NCBI GenBank assembly: GCA_964615375.1
Contig: CAZTOW010000026.1
Span: forward strand, 62,001-126,000
From: CAZKWG01 sp964615375
GTDB taxonomy: Bacteria > Myxococcota_A > UBA796 > CAZKWG01
DNA: 64,000 nt
Direction of reading: 5' to 3'
A program made the position numbers and the translations under genes. Within the stretch, counting starts at the first letter, position 1. Each line of letters starts with the position of its first letter. Below, piece after piece: positions 34,993 to 43,457 of the stretch. A model generated the notes under the pieces. That model ran no database searches, had not been told where the DNA came from, and saw only the letters and a list, made by a program, of their open reading frames with translations.

Positions 34993-36725
34993 GCCGCCGC
35001 CCTCGCGCCGGTGCCGAGCCCGACCAGGCGGTGGCAGAGCGGCCCCGGCTCCAGCCGATAGACCGTGCACCCCTGCGCCAGCAGGGTCTTGGAGACCCGC
35101 GCCCCCTCGATCCGGGCCACGCGCCGCAGCCGCTGGCGCGCGCTCCAGACCCGCCGGAGGTGCGCGAGATCCCGCCACTCGCGCAGGAAGCCCGCCTCAT
35201 CGCTGCCCGCCGCGCCCGGCATGCGCATCAGGCGCTCCAGCAGGCGGCCCCCAGCCCCGGGCCCCGGCCCCACGACCTGCTGCCAGAAGGGCGGATCCTC
35301 GCCGAGCGCGTCGATGGGCGCGAGGTAGATCCAGGTGGGCTCCTGGCCCGAGACCGGGGCCGGCGGCGCGTGGAAGCGGCTGGAGACCACCACCGCGCGC
35401 CCCTCTGTCTGGAGCGGCGCCAGCACCGCCGGCACGTCCATCTTCCCCTGCCAGCGCGCCCGCGAGCCGAGATCCTGCCAGCGGCGCCGCGCCCCGCGGT
35501 CTCCCGAGACCTGCTCCACCTGGAGCTGTCCCCGCCCGTCGTCGGCCACCGCCACCAGCAGCACGCGATCCCCGCGCTCGACGAGCTCCTGGGCGAGCGA
35601 GATCCAGGTCTCGACCAGGCGATCCAGCACGGCCGCCACCCCCAGCGCGTCCGTGAGCAGCGGCCCCGGCGGCAGCCAGGTGTCCAGCACCAGCACGACC
35701 CGGTGCGTGGAGATCTCCCGCGACTCCGGCTGCCGCACCGTCAGGCGCCCGGCCCGCATGGACAGGCGCCACTGGATGCGCCGCGTGTCGTCCCCGGCGA
35801 TGTACTCCTTGAAGCGGAAGTGATCCTCGGTGGCGAAGCGGTGCGGGCGGGTGAGCAGGTCGGGGGCCTCCAGCGGGCTCCGCGGCGGTGAGACGATCTC
35901 CAGCGGGTGGAAGCGGGGGAGCACCTTGAGCTCCGCCGTCGCCAGGCTGGCCACCGAGACCCGGGTGAAGCCCAGCGCGTCCTGGTACCAGATGTTCGCG
36001 GGCCCGAGCCGGTGCAGGCCGCGCGGGGTGCGGCGGAAGCGCCCGCTGACCGTCACGCTGCCGCGGCGCGCCCCGGGGCCCACGGCGTAGCGGCTCTCCG
36101 TGGCGAGCTCGGGCGGGTTCTCGTCCTCGATCAGCAGCACGAAGCCCGCCGGCACGGGCACGGCCGTGAGGTGGAAGCGCTCCTCGGCCGGCTCGCCGCT
36201 GGTCACCACCGCCGGCGAGAGCTCGCGTCGGACGCCGGACACCCCGCGCCCCAGGCCCGCGGCGAAGGTGCGCACCAGGAAGGTGGAGACGAAGCTGCTG
36301 GCCCCCAGCACCACGTAGAAGAGCAGCAGCGAGATGACGGCCACCAGACCGAGGCTGGCCCACTGAAAGGCCAGGGACAGGGCTACGAACCACAGGCCGG
36401 TCAGCAGCACCGCCCAGCCCCGGGGCGTGACGATGGCCGTGTGGCGCCGCACGCTGGCCAGCAGGGTCGCCGGGTCCACCAGCCCTCGCGCCGCCAGGAA
36501 GCGGTACTCCCGCCGCACCTTCAGCAGGATCCCGGCGAGCTGGGCCAGGAAGGGCGGCAGGATGAAGACCACCGCCAGCGCGCTCATGACGTGCGCCGTG
36601 TCCAGCACCTCCGAGACGTCCACCAGCGAGCCCGCCGCCAGCCCCACCGCGAAGGGCAGCGCGAACAGGCCGAAGGCGTGCCCGGCGATAGACACGAGGC
36701 TGCGGACCACGCTCGGCTGACTCAA
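34989..36725 (-). CDS. DUF58 membrane protein
   Basis: A 578-residue protein with four N-terminal membrane segments and a soluble domain containing the DUF58 signature FRFKEYIAGDDTRRIQWRLS followed by LTVRQPES and a VWA-like strand VVLVLDTWLPPG. The start is TTG 36725, overlapping the MoxR stop (TTGA). DUF58 proteins are regular partners of MoxR ATPases; they probably present VWA-like domains to the ATPase. Confidence 0.85.
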   Translation of the reverse strand: MSQPSVVRSLVSIAGHAFGLFALPFAVGLAAGSLVDVSEVLDTAHVMSALAVVFILPPFLAQLAGILLKVRREYRFLAARGLVDPATLLASVRRHTAIVTPRGWAVLLTGLWFVALSLAFQWASLGLVAVISLLLFYVVLGASSFVSTFLVRTFAAGLGRGVSGVRRELSPAVVTSGEPAEERFHLTAVPVPAGFVLLIEDENPPELATESRYAVGPGARRGSVTVSGRFRRTPRGLHRLGPANIWYQDALGFTRVSVASLATAELKVLPRFHPLEIVSPPRSPLEAPDLLTRPHRFATEDHFRFKEYIAGDDTRRIQWRLSMRAGRLTVRQPESREISTHRVVLVLDTWLPPGPLLTDALGVAAVLDRLVETWISLAQELVERGDRVLLVAVADDGRGQLQVEQVSGDRGARRRWQDLGSRARWQGKMDVPAVLAPLQTEGRAVVVSSRFHAPPAPVSGQEPTWIYLAPIDALGEDPPFWQQVVGPGPGAGGRLLERLMRMPGAAGSDEAGFLREWRDLAHLRRVWSARQRLRRVARIEGARVSKTLLAQGCTVYRLEPGPLCHRLVGLGTGARAAA

Positions 36726-37777
36726 CGCGGGACCCCGACCTTGCCCAGCACGTCGGCGACGTAGGCGTGACCGGTCTCGTCCCCGGTCACCATGAGGCGG
36801 TGAGACAGGACGTCCGCCGCCACCTTCTGCACGTCGCCGGGGCTGGCGTAGTCCCGACCCTCGCTGAGCGCCTGGGCCTGGGCCACGCGCGCCAGCATGA
36901 GCACCGCGCGCGGGCTCGGCGGCGCCAGCACCCGGCTGTCCCCGCGGATGTGGGTGGCGATGGAGACGATGTAGCTCTTGGTGGCCTCGCCCATGAAGAC
37001 CTGGGGGACCATGCTCTGCCAGCTGAGGAAGCGCGCGCGGTCGATGACCGGCTTGAGGTCCAGCACGGGCGGGCGCTCGGCCAGGTGCAGGTCGAGCATC
37101 TCCATCTCCGCCTCGGGCGGGGGGAAGCCCATGGAGAGCTGCATGGTGAAGCGGTCCATCTGCGCGGCGGGCAGGGCGTAGGTCCCGTCGTGGTCGAGCG
37201 GGTTCATGGTCGCCAGCACCTGGAAGGGCGGGGGCAGGACGTGGGTGCGGCCCTCGACGGTGACCTGACCCTCGGCCATGACCTCCAGCAGCGCGCTCTG
37301 GCTCTTGGGCGTGGCGCGGTTGATCTCATCGGCCAGCAGGATGTGGGTGAAGACCGGGCCCGGCTGGAACTCGAAGACCTTGGTGCGCAGGTTGAAGACG
37401 TTGGTGCCCGTGATGTCCATGGGCAGCAGGTCGGGCGTGAACTGGATGCGCCGGAATTCGCAGGCCACGCTCGCCGCGATGGCCCGCGCCAGCATGGTCT
37501 TGCCCGTGCCCGGAACGTCCTTCAGCAGGACGTGGCCGCGGGCCGTCATGCACAGCAGCACCTTGCGCACCACGTCGTCCTTGCCGCGGATCACGCGGGC
37601 GACGTTGCTCAGCACGCTCTGAAACTCCGCCTGGAAGGCTCGGACCCGCGCGGCGCGGTCGGCGTCGGGCGCGCCCGGGGCGGCGGCGGGGGCGGCGGGG
37701 GACGGGGCGGCGGCGCGGGCGCCGGGCGGCGGGGCCCAGGCGGCGGCGGGGGCCTGAGGGGGCTTCGAGTCGCTCAC
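36722..37777 (-). CDS. MoxR-family AAA+ ATPase
   Basis: A 351-residue AAA+ ATPase with an N-terminal Ala/Pro-rich extension of about 45 residues. Walker A reads DVPGTGKTM, Walker B ILLADEINRATPKSQSALLEVM, sensor 1 VLATMNPLDHDGTYALPAAQMDRF. The C-terminal lid helices are present. MoxR ATPases act as chaperones that assemble or activate protein complexes. The GTG start overlaps the stop of the TerB-like gene. Confidence 0.92.
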   Translation of the reverse strand: MSDSKPPQAPAAAWAPPPGARAAAPSPAAPAAAPGAPDADRAARVRAFQAEFQSVLSNVARVIRGKDDVVRKVLLCMTARGHVLLKDVPGTGKTMLARAIAASVACEFRRIQFTPDLLPMDITGTNVFNLRTKVFEFQPGPVFTHILLADEINRATPKSQSALLEVMAEGQVTVEGRTHVLPPPFQVLATMNPLDHDGTYALPAAQMDRFTMQLSMGFPPPEAEMEMLDLHLAERPPVLDLKPVIDRARFLSWQSMVPQVFMGEATKSYIVSIATHIRGDSRVLAPPSPRAVLMLARVAQAQALSEGRDYASPGDVQKVAADVLSHRLMVTGDETGHAYVADVLGKVGVPR

Positions 37778-38613
37778 GGGTTCTCCACGACGAAGAGGCG
37801 CTTCAGCGAGGTCCAGGCGCGGCGGGCGAGCGGCGCGTGGCGGGCGGCCTCGCGGGCGTCGAGCGCCTCGAGGCGGGAGATGGGGAAGGCCCAGGCGCGG
37901 GCGAGCTCGCGCAGCATGCGCCACTCGCTCTCGTCGCGCTGCCCGTCGCTCCAGACCAGTCGAACCATGGCCGCCATCCAGGGCCCGGGGTCCTCGGGTC
38001 GGCCGAGCTCCATGGGACGCCAGAGGCGCAGGTCCGCGTCGCTCAGCGGCGGCAGCCCCGCGCGGTCGAGCACACGATCGGCGCTGGCCCGCTCCCCCGG
38101 GCGCAGGGACCCGTCGGCCAGCAGCACGCTGGCCAGCGCGCGCGCCGCAGAGAACGGAGCGGGCCCTGGGGCTTGGACGTCCGGGGCCGGGCCCGCATTC
38201 GAGGAGACCGGAGGCTCGGGCGTCGCCCGCGGTCCGCTCTCCGCCGCCGCGCCGGACATCCCGCCGAAGAGCCACGCCAGGACGTCGAAATTCGTGGAGA
38301 CCGGCTCCCGCGCCACCAGCCGCGCCGCGACCTCCGCCGCGCCGAGCCCGCCCATGCTGCCCTCGCAGAAGCGCTCGAGGTCGGGCTCCCCCTCCTCCTG
38401 CGCCCAGCGCGCCAGCATGACCCGCGCCTCCTCCTCCGTCCCTGGCGCCCTGCCCTCGCGCACCACGCTGCCCAGCCGGAGCTCGTGCAGGCAGAGCCGG
38501 CACCGCGCCACCACCGCGACCCCCCGCGCCCGCGCCGGATCCACGAGCTCGACCACCGCCCCCTCCACGAGGCAGATCGGGCAGTCGCTCAGGATCTCGA
38601 AGGCGTCGGCCAT
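37774..38613 (-). CDS. Zinc-ribbon/TerB-like protein, head of the MoxR operon
   Basis: A 279-residue protein. The N-terminus has two Cys pairs, CPIC and CRLC, spaced like a zinc ribbon (residues about 11-40). The C-terminal half has the TerB (tellurite-resistance/DjlA N-domain) pattern of acidic helices: ALASVLLADGSLRPGERASADRVLDRAGLPPLSDADL and MVRLVWSDGQRDESEWRMLRELARAWAF. ATG 38613 starts the clear frame before the first Cys pair. It heads TerB-like, MoxR, DUF58, DUF4129-like, all by four-base overlaps. The zinc-ribbon call is by spacing only. Confidence 0.6.
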   Translation of the reverse strand: MADAFEILSDCPICLVEGAVVELVDPARARGVAVVARCRLCLHELRLGSVVREGRAPGTEEEARVMLARWAQEEGEPDLERFCEGSMGGLGAAEVAARLVAREPVSTNFDVLAWLFGGMSGAAAESGPRATPEPPVSSNAGPAPDVQAPGPAPFSAARALASVLLADGSLRPGERASADRVLDRAGLPPLSDADLRLWRPMELGRPEDPGPWMAAMVRLVWSDGQRDESEWRMLRELARAWAFPISRLEALDAREAARHAPLARRAWTSLKRLFVVENP

Positions 38614-38716
38614 GGTCCAGAACCAGAGCACGGGGGGCGCGACCGTGCAAGCCCTGTGCAAGCTCGGACGGGCGAGCGGCACGCGAAGGAGGTAGAGTCT
38701 GAGCAAAGGAGTCCGA

Positions 38717-40585
38717 ATGCCCAGGCTTCGCCTCTGTTGGCTCCCCCTCCTGGCCGGCTGCGGCGCCGAGACCGCCGGCCCCGCTCCCCAGCTCGACGGC
38801 GAGGGGTTCTTCGGCGCGCCCTGGCCGGACGACGCCCGACGGGTGGACGGGCTCCTGGACCTGGACGGCTTCCCCGGGACCGGGACCTTCCCCATCCTGG
38901 ACAAGTACCTGGCCATCGCCGCGACCCTGGACGGCTTCGGCACCAACGCGCCCCTCTACGTGCCCTTCGAGGGGCCCCTGGACGCGGACCTGCTGCCGGA
39001 CGCGGCGACGAGCGAGACCCTGGACTCGCCCGTGCTGCTGGTGAACGTGGACCCCCACAGCCCCGGCCGGGGCGAGCTGGTGCCCTTCTCCTGGGATCTG
39101 GAGGTGGAGGGCACGAGCTGGCAGCCGGCCAACCTGCTGGCCATCCAGCCGGTCTGGGGCTTCCCGCTCCGCGCCTCCACCACCTACGCCGTGGTCGTGC
39201 GGACCAGCCTCGCCAGCCCGGCGGAGGGCTTCGCGGGCGCGCTGGACCCCCTGGACCCGCGCTACCCCGACTACGCGGACGTGGCGGAGACGCTGGAGGC
39301 CCTCGGCGTCCCAGTGGAGGAGGTGGCGCTGGCCACGCGCTTCACCACCCAGGACCCGGCGGACGAGATGCGGCGGATCGCCGCGGTCATCCAGCGAGAC
39401 CTGCCCACCCCGCCCCTGGATCAGGCGCTCTCGGCCTGGGACGAGAACGGCTGGTACACCGCCTACGAGGGCACCGCGCGCATCCCGAGCTGGCAGCACG
39501 GGGACAAGCCCTACTTCTCCGAGGGCGGCGGCTTCCGCTTCACCGAGGACGGCACCCCCACCCTGGCCGGCTGGGAGGACGTGCTGTTCACGTTCACGGT
39601 GCCCGTGGACGCCGATCAGCCCGAGGGCGGCTGGCCCGTGGTGCTCAACGCCCACGGGACCGGGGGCGACGACCGCAGCCACGCCGACGGCTCGCGCCTC
39701 TGTCCGGCGGCGGTGCTGGCCCGAGAGGGGGCGGCGATCCTGGAGATCGCCCAGCCGCTGCACGGCGACCGCGGCACCGGGATCGACCCCACGCTGGTCA
39801 GCTTCAACTTCCTGAACCCCGAGAGCGCCCGCGCCACCTTCCGCCAGGGCTCGCTGGACCTGGTCTACCTGGCCCGCCTGCTCACGGCCCGGCAGCACTG
39901 CTTCGACGTGGGCGGGCGCAAGCCGGCCTGCACGGACCCCACGAAGATCGCCTTCCTCGGCCACTCCCAGGGCGGGATCACCGGCGCCATGGCCGCCCCC
40001 TTCTGGCGAGGTCAGATCCACGCCGCCGTCTTCTCCGGGGCCGGCGGCGGGCTGAGCATCACGATGCTGCAGCGCGACACCACCGAGTTCGACATCAACG
40101 CCCTGCTGTCCGATCAGCTCGATCTCACGCTGGACGAGCTCGACCTGCACCACCCGCTGGTGGCCCTCATCCAGACCCTGTCGGAGGTCACCGACCCGCT
40201 CAACTACGGGCGCTACTGGGTGGAGGAGCCGGTGGAGGACGAGGCCGTGCCGCTGGACGTGCTGATGACCGAGGGCACCCTCGACCAGTACACGCCGCCG
40301 CCCACGATTGAGGCCCTCGCCGGCTCCGCCGGGCTGCCCGCGCTCGACCCGATGGTGCAGGAGGCGGAGGTCGCCACGCTGCGCGGCCTCGGGCCCCAGG
40401 ATCTCCCGGCCGAGGGCAACCTGCGCGCCTGGGACGACACGGAGGTCACCGGCGGCCTCGCCCAGTACGAGGGCGAGGACCACTTCCCCATCTTCGAGCT
40501 CTCGGACGCCGCGCGCCTGTACCGGGACTTCCTGCTCAGCTCGCTGGACGGGGACGCCCCCGTCCTGGAGCAGCAGGCCGACTAG
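38717..40585 (+). CDS. Lipoprotein alpha/beta hydrolase
   Basis: A 622-residue lipoprotein (MPRLRLCWLPLLAGCG) with an N-terminal beta-rich region and a C-terminal alpha/beta-hydrolase domain: oxyanion strand VVLNAHGTGGDD, nucleophile elbow GHSQGG, a plausible acid in MTEGTLDQYTP and a catalytic His in EGEDHFPIF. This points to an exported lipase or esterase held on the outer membrane. AAAGGAG precedes ATG 38717. The stop overlaps the convergent stop of the next gene. Substrate unknown. Confidence 0.75.
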   Translation: MPRLRLCWLPLLAGCGAETAGPAPQLDGEGFFGAPWPDDARRVDGLLDLDGFPGTGTFPILDKYLAIAATLDGFGTNAPLYVPFEGPLDADLLPDAATSETLDSPVLLVNVDPHSPGRGELVPFSWDLEVEGTSWQPANLLAIQPVWGFPLRASTTYAVVVRTSLASPAEGFAGALDPLDPRYPDYADVAETLEALGVPVEEVALATRFTTQDPADEMRRIAAVIQRDLPTPPLDQALSAWDENGWYTAYEGTARIPSWQHGDKPYFSEGGGFRFTEDGTPTLAGWEDVLFTFTVPVDADQPEGGWPVVLNAHGTGGDDRSHADGSRLCPAAVLAREGAAILEIAQPLHGDRGTGIDPTLVSFNFLNPESARATFRQGSLDLVYLARLLTARQHCFDVGGRKPACTDPTKIAFLGHSQGGITGAMAAPFWRGQIHAAVFSGAGGGLSITMLQRDTTEFDINALLSDQLDLTLDELDLHHPLVALIQTLSEVTDPLNYGRYWVEEPVEDEAVPLDVLMTEGTLDQYTPPPTIEALAGSAGLPALDPMVQEAEVATLRGLGPQDLPAEGNLRAWDDTEVTGGLAQYEGEDHFPIFELSDAARLYRDFLLSSLDGDAPVLEQQAD

Positions 40586-41460
40586 ACGTCGTAGTCGCCC
40601 TCTTCCGGCGTCGGGTGCCCGTCGGGGATCCCGCTGGGGAGGGGGAGCTCGAAGTGCTCGCAGGTGTAGCGGCACACCGAGAGCGGGCGATCCTCCACCG
40701 ACTGGTAGCCGACGTTGGGGATCTGCTTGAGCTTGATGACCTCGACCTCGGTGTCCAGCTTCTTGCCGATGTCCACGGGCTGGATGCGGTCGTTGTAGCC
40801 CCAGATCACGATGCTGGGGACGCGCAGCGCGCCGATCTCGGAGGCCAGCCCGGTGTCCATGTCGGTCAGCAGCGACTTCCAGAGGGCCAGGCGCGCGCCG
40901 GGGCGGGAGAGCGTGGTGAGGATGGGGTCCATCACCTCGTCGGTGACCCGCAGGGGCTCGTGGAAGTGCGAGCCCAGCAGCAGCGCGCGGAGCTGCTCCT
41001 TCTTGAAGAAGCGCTCGAAGTAGACCCGACCGAGCGCGGAGCGCACGACGAGCTTCGCCCGCAGGCCCGCCTTGGGCGTGGCGTGGATGCTCGGGCTCGC
41101 CGCCGCCACGCGCTCGACCCGCTCGGGGTGCTGGAGCGCGATGGCGAAGGCCACCGCCCCGCCGAGCCCGTGACCCAGGAAGCGCACGCGGCGGAGGCCG
41201 AGCTCATCGAGGGCCGCCAGCACGGTGTCGCGGAAGAACGCGAGGTCATAGGCGGCGTCGGGGATGTCCGACTGGCCAAAGCCCGGGAGGTCGATGGCGT
41301 AGCAGGGGGCGACCGTGGACAGGTAGGGGAAGATGTGGCGCCACTCGTGCGAGGAGCGGAGCCAGCCGTGAAGGAAGACGATGGGCGTCGTCGAGCCCTC
41401 ACCGGCCATCTCGACGTGGAGCTGGACGCCGTTCGCCGTGACCCGGCGGACCGTTGCCAT
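40582..41460 (-). CDS. Alpha/beta-hydrolase-fold protein lacking nucleophile and His
   Basis: A 292-residue single-domain alpha/beta-hydrolase fold. The fold is clear: VFLHGWLRSSHEWRHIFPYL, DLPGFGQSD, and the elbow region VRFLGHGLGGAVAF. The elbow has Gly (codon GGG) where Ser is expected, and the C-terminal IPNVGYQSVEDRP has Tyr where the catalytic His is expected. The Asp of WGYNDRIQP is kept. It is therefore probably inactive as a hydrolase and may bind a ligand or a partner. It converges with the lipoprotein hydrolase. ATG 41460 fits the fold start. Confidence 0.8.
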   Translation of the reverse strand: MATVRRVTANGVQLHVEMAGEGSTTPIVFLHGWLRSSHEWRHIFPYLSTVAPCYAIDLPGFGQSDIPDAAYDLAFFRDTVLAALDELGLRRVRFLGHGLGGAVAFAIALQHPERVERVAAASPSIHATPKAGLRAKLVVRSALGRVYFERFFKKEQLRALLLGSHFHEPLRVTDEVMDPILTTLSRPGARLALWKSLLTDMDTGLASEIGALRVPSIVIWGYNDRIQPVDIGKKLDTEVEVIKLKQIPNVGYQSVEDRPLSVCRYTCEHFELPLPSGIPDGHPTPEEGDYDV

Positions 41461-41544
41461 GGAAGACCTCCCAGAGGTGACGGGCAAGTATGCCATCCTC
41501 GGGGCCATGGGCAAGTTAAGCCTGACAAGAAGCTGGGGTGAACC

Positions 41545-42105
41545 GTGAACCTGCTGCTGGGGGTCACCGGCGGAATCGCGGCCTACAAGGCCTGTGAACT
41601 GGCGTCGATGGCGGTCAAGCGCGGACACGCGCTGCGCGTGATCATGACGGCGAACGCGACGCGCTTCGTGGGCCCCGTCAGCTTCGAGGCGCTGAGCGGA
41701 CAGCCGGTGATGCTGGACACCTTCGCCGACGGGATGGCGCACATCACGCTGGCGAAGTGGGCCGACGTGCTGTGCGTGGCGCCCGCGAGCGCCAACACCC
41801 TGGCGAAGATCGCCGTGGGCCTCGCCGACGACGCGCTGAGCACCACGCTCCTCGCCCTGCCGCGGGGCAAGCCGGTCGTGATCGCGCCGGCCATGAACAC
41901 CGAGATGTGGTTCAACCCGGTGGTCGAGCGAAACCTGCGCTGGATCGCCGAGCTCGGCCGCTACCGGGTGGTAGAGCCGGTCTCCAAGCGGCTGGCCTGC
42001 GGGGACCTCGGGCCGGGGGGGCTGGCCGAGCCCGCGGACATCCTCAGCGCCTGCGAGGCGGCCTTCGAGGGCTTGCCGACGCCCATCGGGGTGAACACTC
42101 CTTGA
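41545..42105 (+). CDS. Phosphopantothenoylcysteine decarboxylase-like flavoprotein
   Basis: A 186-residue HFCD-family flavoprotein corresponding to the CoaC half of CoaBC. GVTGGIAAYKACE binds FMN, the His of AHITLAKWADV is the catalytic residue, PAMNTEMW is the PXMNXXMW motif, and ACGDLGPGG has the substrate-clamp Cys. It would decarboxylate phosphopantothenoylcysteine on the way to CoA. There is no CoaB domain fused or adjacent. Starts with GTG after GGGGTG. The next gene makes cysteine, the substrate's amino acid. Confidence 0.85.
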   Translation: MNLLLGVTGGIAAYKACELASMAVKRGHALRVIMTANATRFVGPVSFEALSGQPVMLDTFADGMAHITLAKWADVLCVAPASANTLAKIAVGLADDALSTTLLALPRGKPVVIAPAMNTEMWFNPVVERNLRWIAELGRYRVVEPVSKRLACGDLGPGGLAEPADILSACEAAFEGLPTPIGVNTP

Positions 42106-42176
42106 CCGAACCCCGCGCGCGGGGCATCTCCTACCAGGAAGATAGGAATCCCGTGTCCCGCTCGGGGAGAGGCCCC

Positions 42177-43145
42177 ATGTCCCAGCTTCATCCGACCCTC
42201 CAGGCCACGGAGGGCGAGATTCACCCCTTCGCCGGCGCCACCGGCCTGCTGGCCCGCGTGGGCGAGACGCCCCTGGTCCAGGTCGAGCGCACCGTCCGCG
42301 GGCTGATCCCGCCCGAGGTGGAGATCTGGGCCAAGCTCGAATGGTTCAACCCGGGTGGATCGGTGAAGGACCGCCCGGCGCTGTCGATGGTGCTGGACGC
42401 CGAGCGGCGCGGGGTCCTGAGGCCAGGGATGCGCATCCTGGACGCGAGCTCGGGCAACACGGGGATCGCCTACGCGATGATCGCGGCGGTGCGAGGCTAC
42501 GGGGTCACGCTCTGCCTGCCGAAGAACGCCAACGCCGAGCGCAAGCGCACGCTGCGGGCCTACGGCTGCGAGATCGTGGACACCGACCCGCTGCTGGGCT
42601 CGGACGGCGCCATCCTGCGCGCCCGCGAGCTCTACGCCGAGGCCCCCGAGACCTACGCCTACCTCGACCAGTACAACAACGACGCCAACTGGCGCGCCCA
42701 CATGCTGACCACCGGCCCCGAGATCTGGCGGGACCTGGGCGGCCAGGTGAGCGCCTGGGTCTCCACGCTGGGCACCTCGGGCTCATTCATGGGGGTCGCC
42801 CGCTACCTGCGCTCGCAGGACCCGCGCGTGCGCTGCGTGGCCGTCCAGCCCGACTCGCCCTTCCACGGGCTCGAGGGGCTCAAGCACATGGAGACGGCCA
42901 TCGTCCCGGGCATCTTCTCGCCGGAGAGCGTAGACGCCGAGCACCTGGGCGCGCCCACGGAGGAGAGCCTGGAGCTGGTGCGCCGGCTGGCCCGCGAGGA
43001 CGGGCTCCTGGCCGGCGTCAGCGCGGGGGCCGCCCTCTGGGCCGCCATCCAGGTCGCCAACACGATGGAGCGCGGGCGCGTCGTCACCCTGTTCCCCGAC
43101 GGAGGGAGCCGCTATCTCTCCGAGAGCCACGTCTTCGGTCCCTGA
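42177..43145 (+). CDS. PLP-dependent cysteine synthase
   Basis: A 322-residue fold-type II PLP enzyme. The PLP lysine is in NPGGSVKDRPA, the phosphate-binding loop is SSGNTGIAYAM, and TLGTSGSFMGVARYL is the conserved glycine-rich element. The position immediately upstream of a sulfur-carrier gene and an E1-like gene points to the CysM type that takes sulfide from a protein thiocarboxylate, probably with O-phosphoserine. The start ATG 42177 has a GGGGAGA eight bases upstream. Substrate choice (acetyl- or phosphoserine) is inference. Confidence 0.85.
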   Translation: MSQLHPTLQATEGEIHPFAGATGLLARVGETPLVQVERTVRGLIPPEVEIWAKLEWFNPGGSVKDRPALSMVLDAERRGVLRPGMRILDASSGNTGIAYAMIAAVRGYGVTLCLPKNANAERKRTLRAYGCEIVDTDPLLGSDGAILRARELYAEAPETYAYLDQYNNDANWRAHMLTTGPEIWRDLGGQVSAWVSTLGTSGSFMGVARYLRSQDPRVRCVAVQPDSPFHGLEGLKHMETAIVPGIFSPESVDAEHLGAPTEESLELVRRLAREDGLLAGVSAGAALWAAIQVANTMERGRVVTLFPDGGSRYLSESHVFGP

Positions 43146-43172
43146 TCCTGGTTCCCTGATTCTGGAGGGTTC

Positions 43173-43457
43173 ATGCCTGTCAAGATCGCCATCCCGACCG
43201 CGCTCCGCGCCTACGTCGGCGGCGCCGCCGTGGTCGAGGTGGAGGGCGACACGGTCGCCAGCGCGCTGGGGGCGCTCACCACCGCGCACCCGAAGCTGTC
43301 CAGCAACCTGCGCGACAGCAGCGGCAAGCTCCGCAGCTTCGTCAACGTCTACCTGAACGACGAGGACGTGCGCTTCCTGCCGGGCAAGGAGGAGCACGCC
43401 GTCCGCGAGGGCGACCTGCTGACCATCGTGCCCTCCATCGCCGGGGGTGCCCTGTGA
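43173..43457 (+). CDS. ThiS/MoaD-family sulfur-carrier protein with a GGAL tail
   Basis: A 94-residue ubiquitin-like protein (VKIAIPTALRAYVGG at the start, VNVYLNDEDVRF and DLLTIVPSIAGGAL at the end). The Gly-Gly carrier end is followed by Ala-Leu, so it should need removal of two residues before activation, as known for some CysO/QbsE-type carriers. It overlaps the E1-rhodanese gene by four bases (GTGA). No JAMM protease gene is visible nearby. Confidence 0.85.
   Translation: MPVKIAIPTALRAYVGGAAVVEVEGDTVASALGALTTAHPKLSSNLRDSSGKLRSFVNVYLNDEDVRFLPGKEEHAVREGDLLTIVPSIAGGAL

Noticed and set aside
40577..40593. CGACTA/TAGTCG inverted repeat over two overlapping stops
   Set aside because: Too short and without T-tract; explained by the coding of the two convergent C-termini.
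36722..40675. One open frame running from moxR far upstream on the minus strand
   Set aside because: Only the last 351 codons have MoxR motifs and a GTGA-coupled start; the rest crosses the TerB-like and lipoprotein-hydrolase genes in wrong frames.
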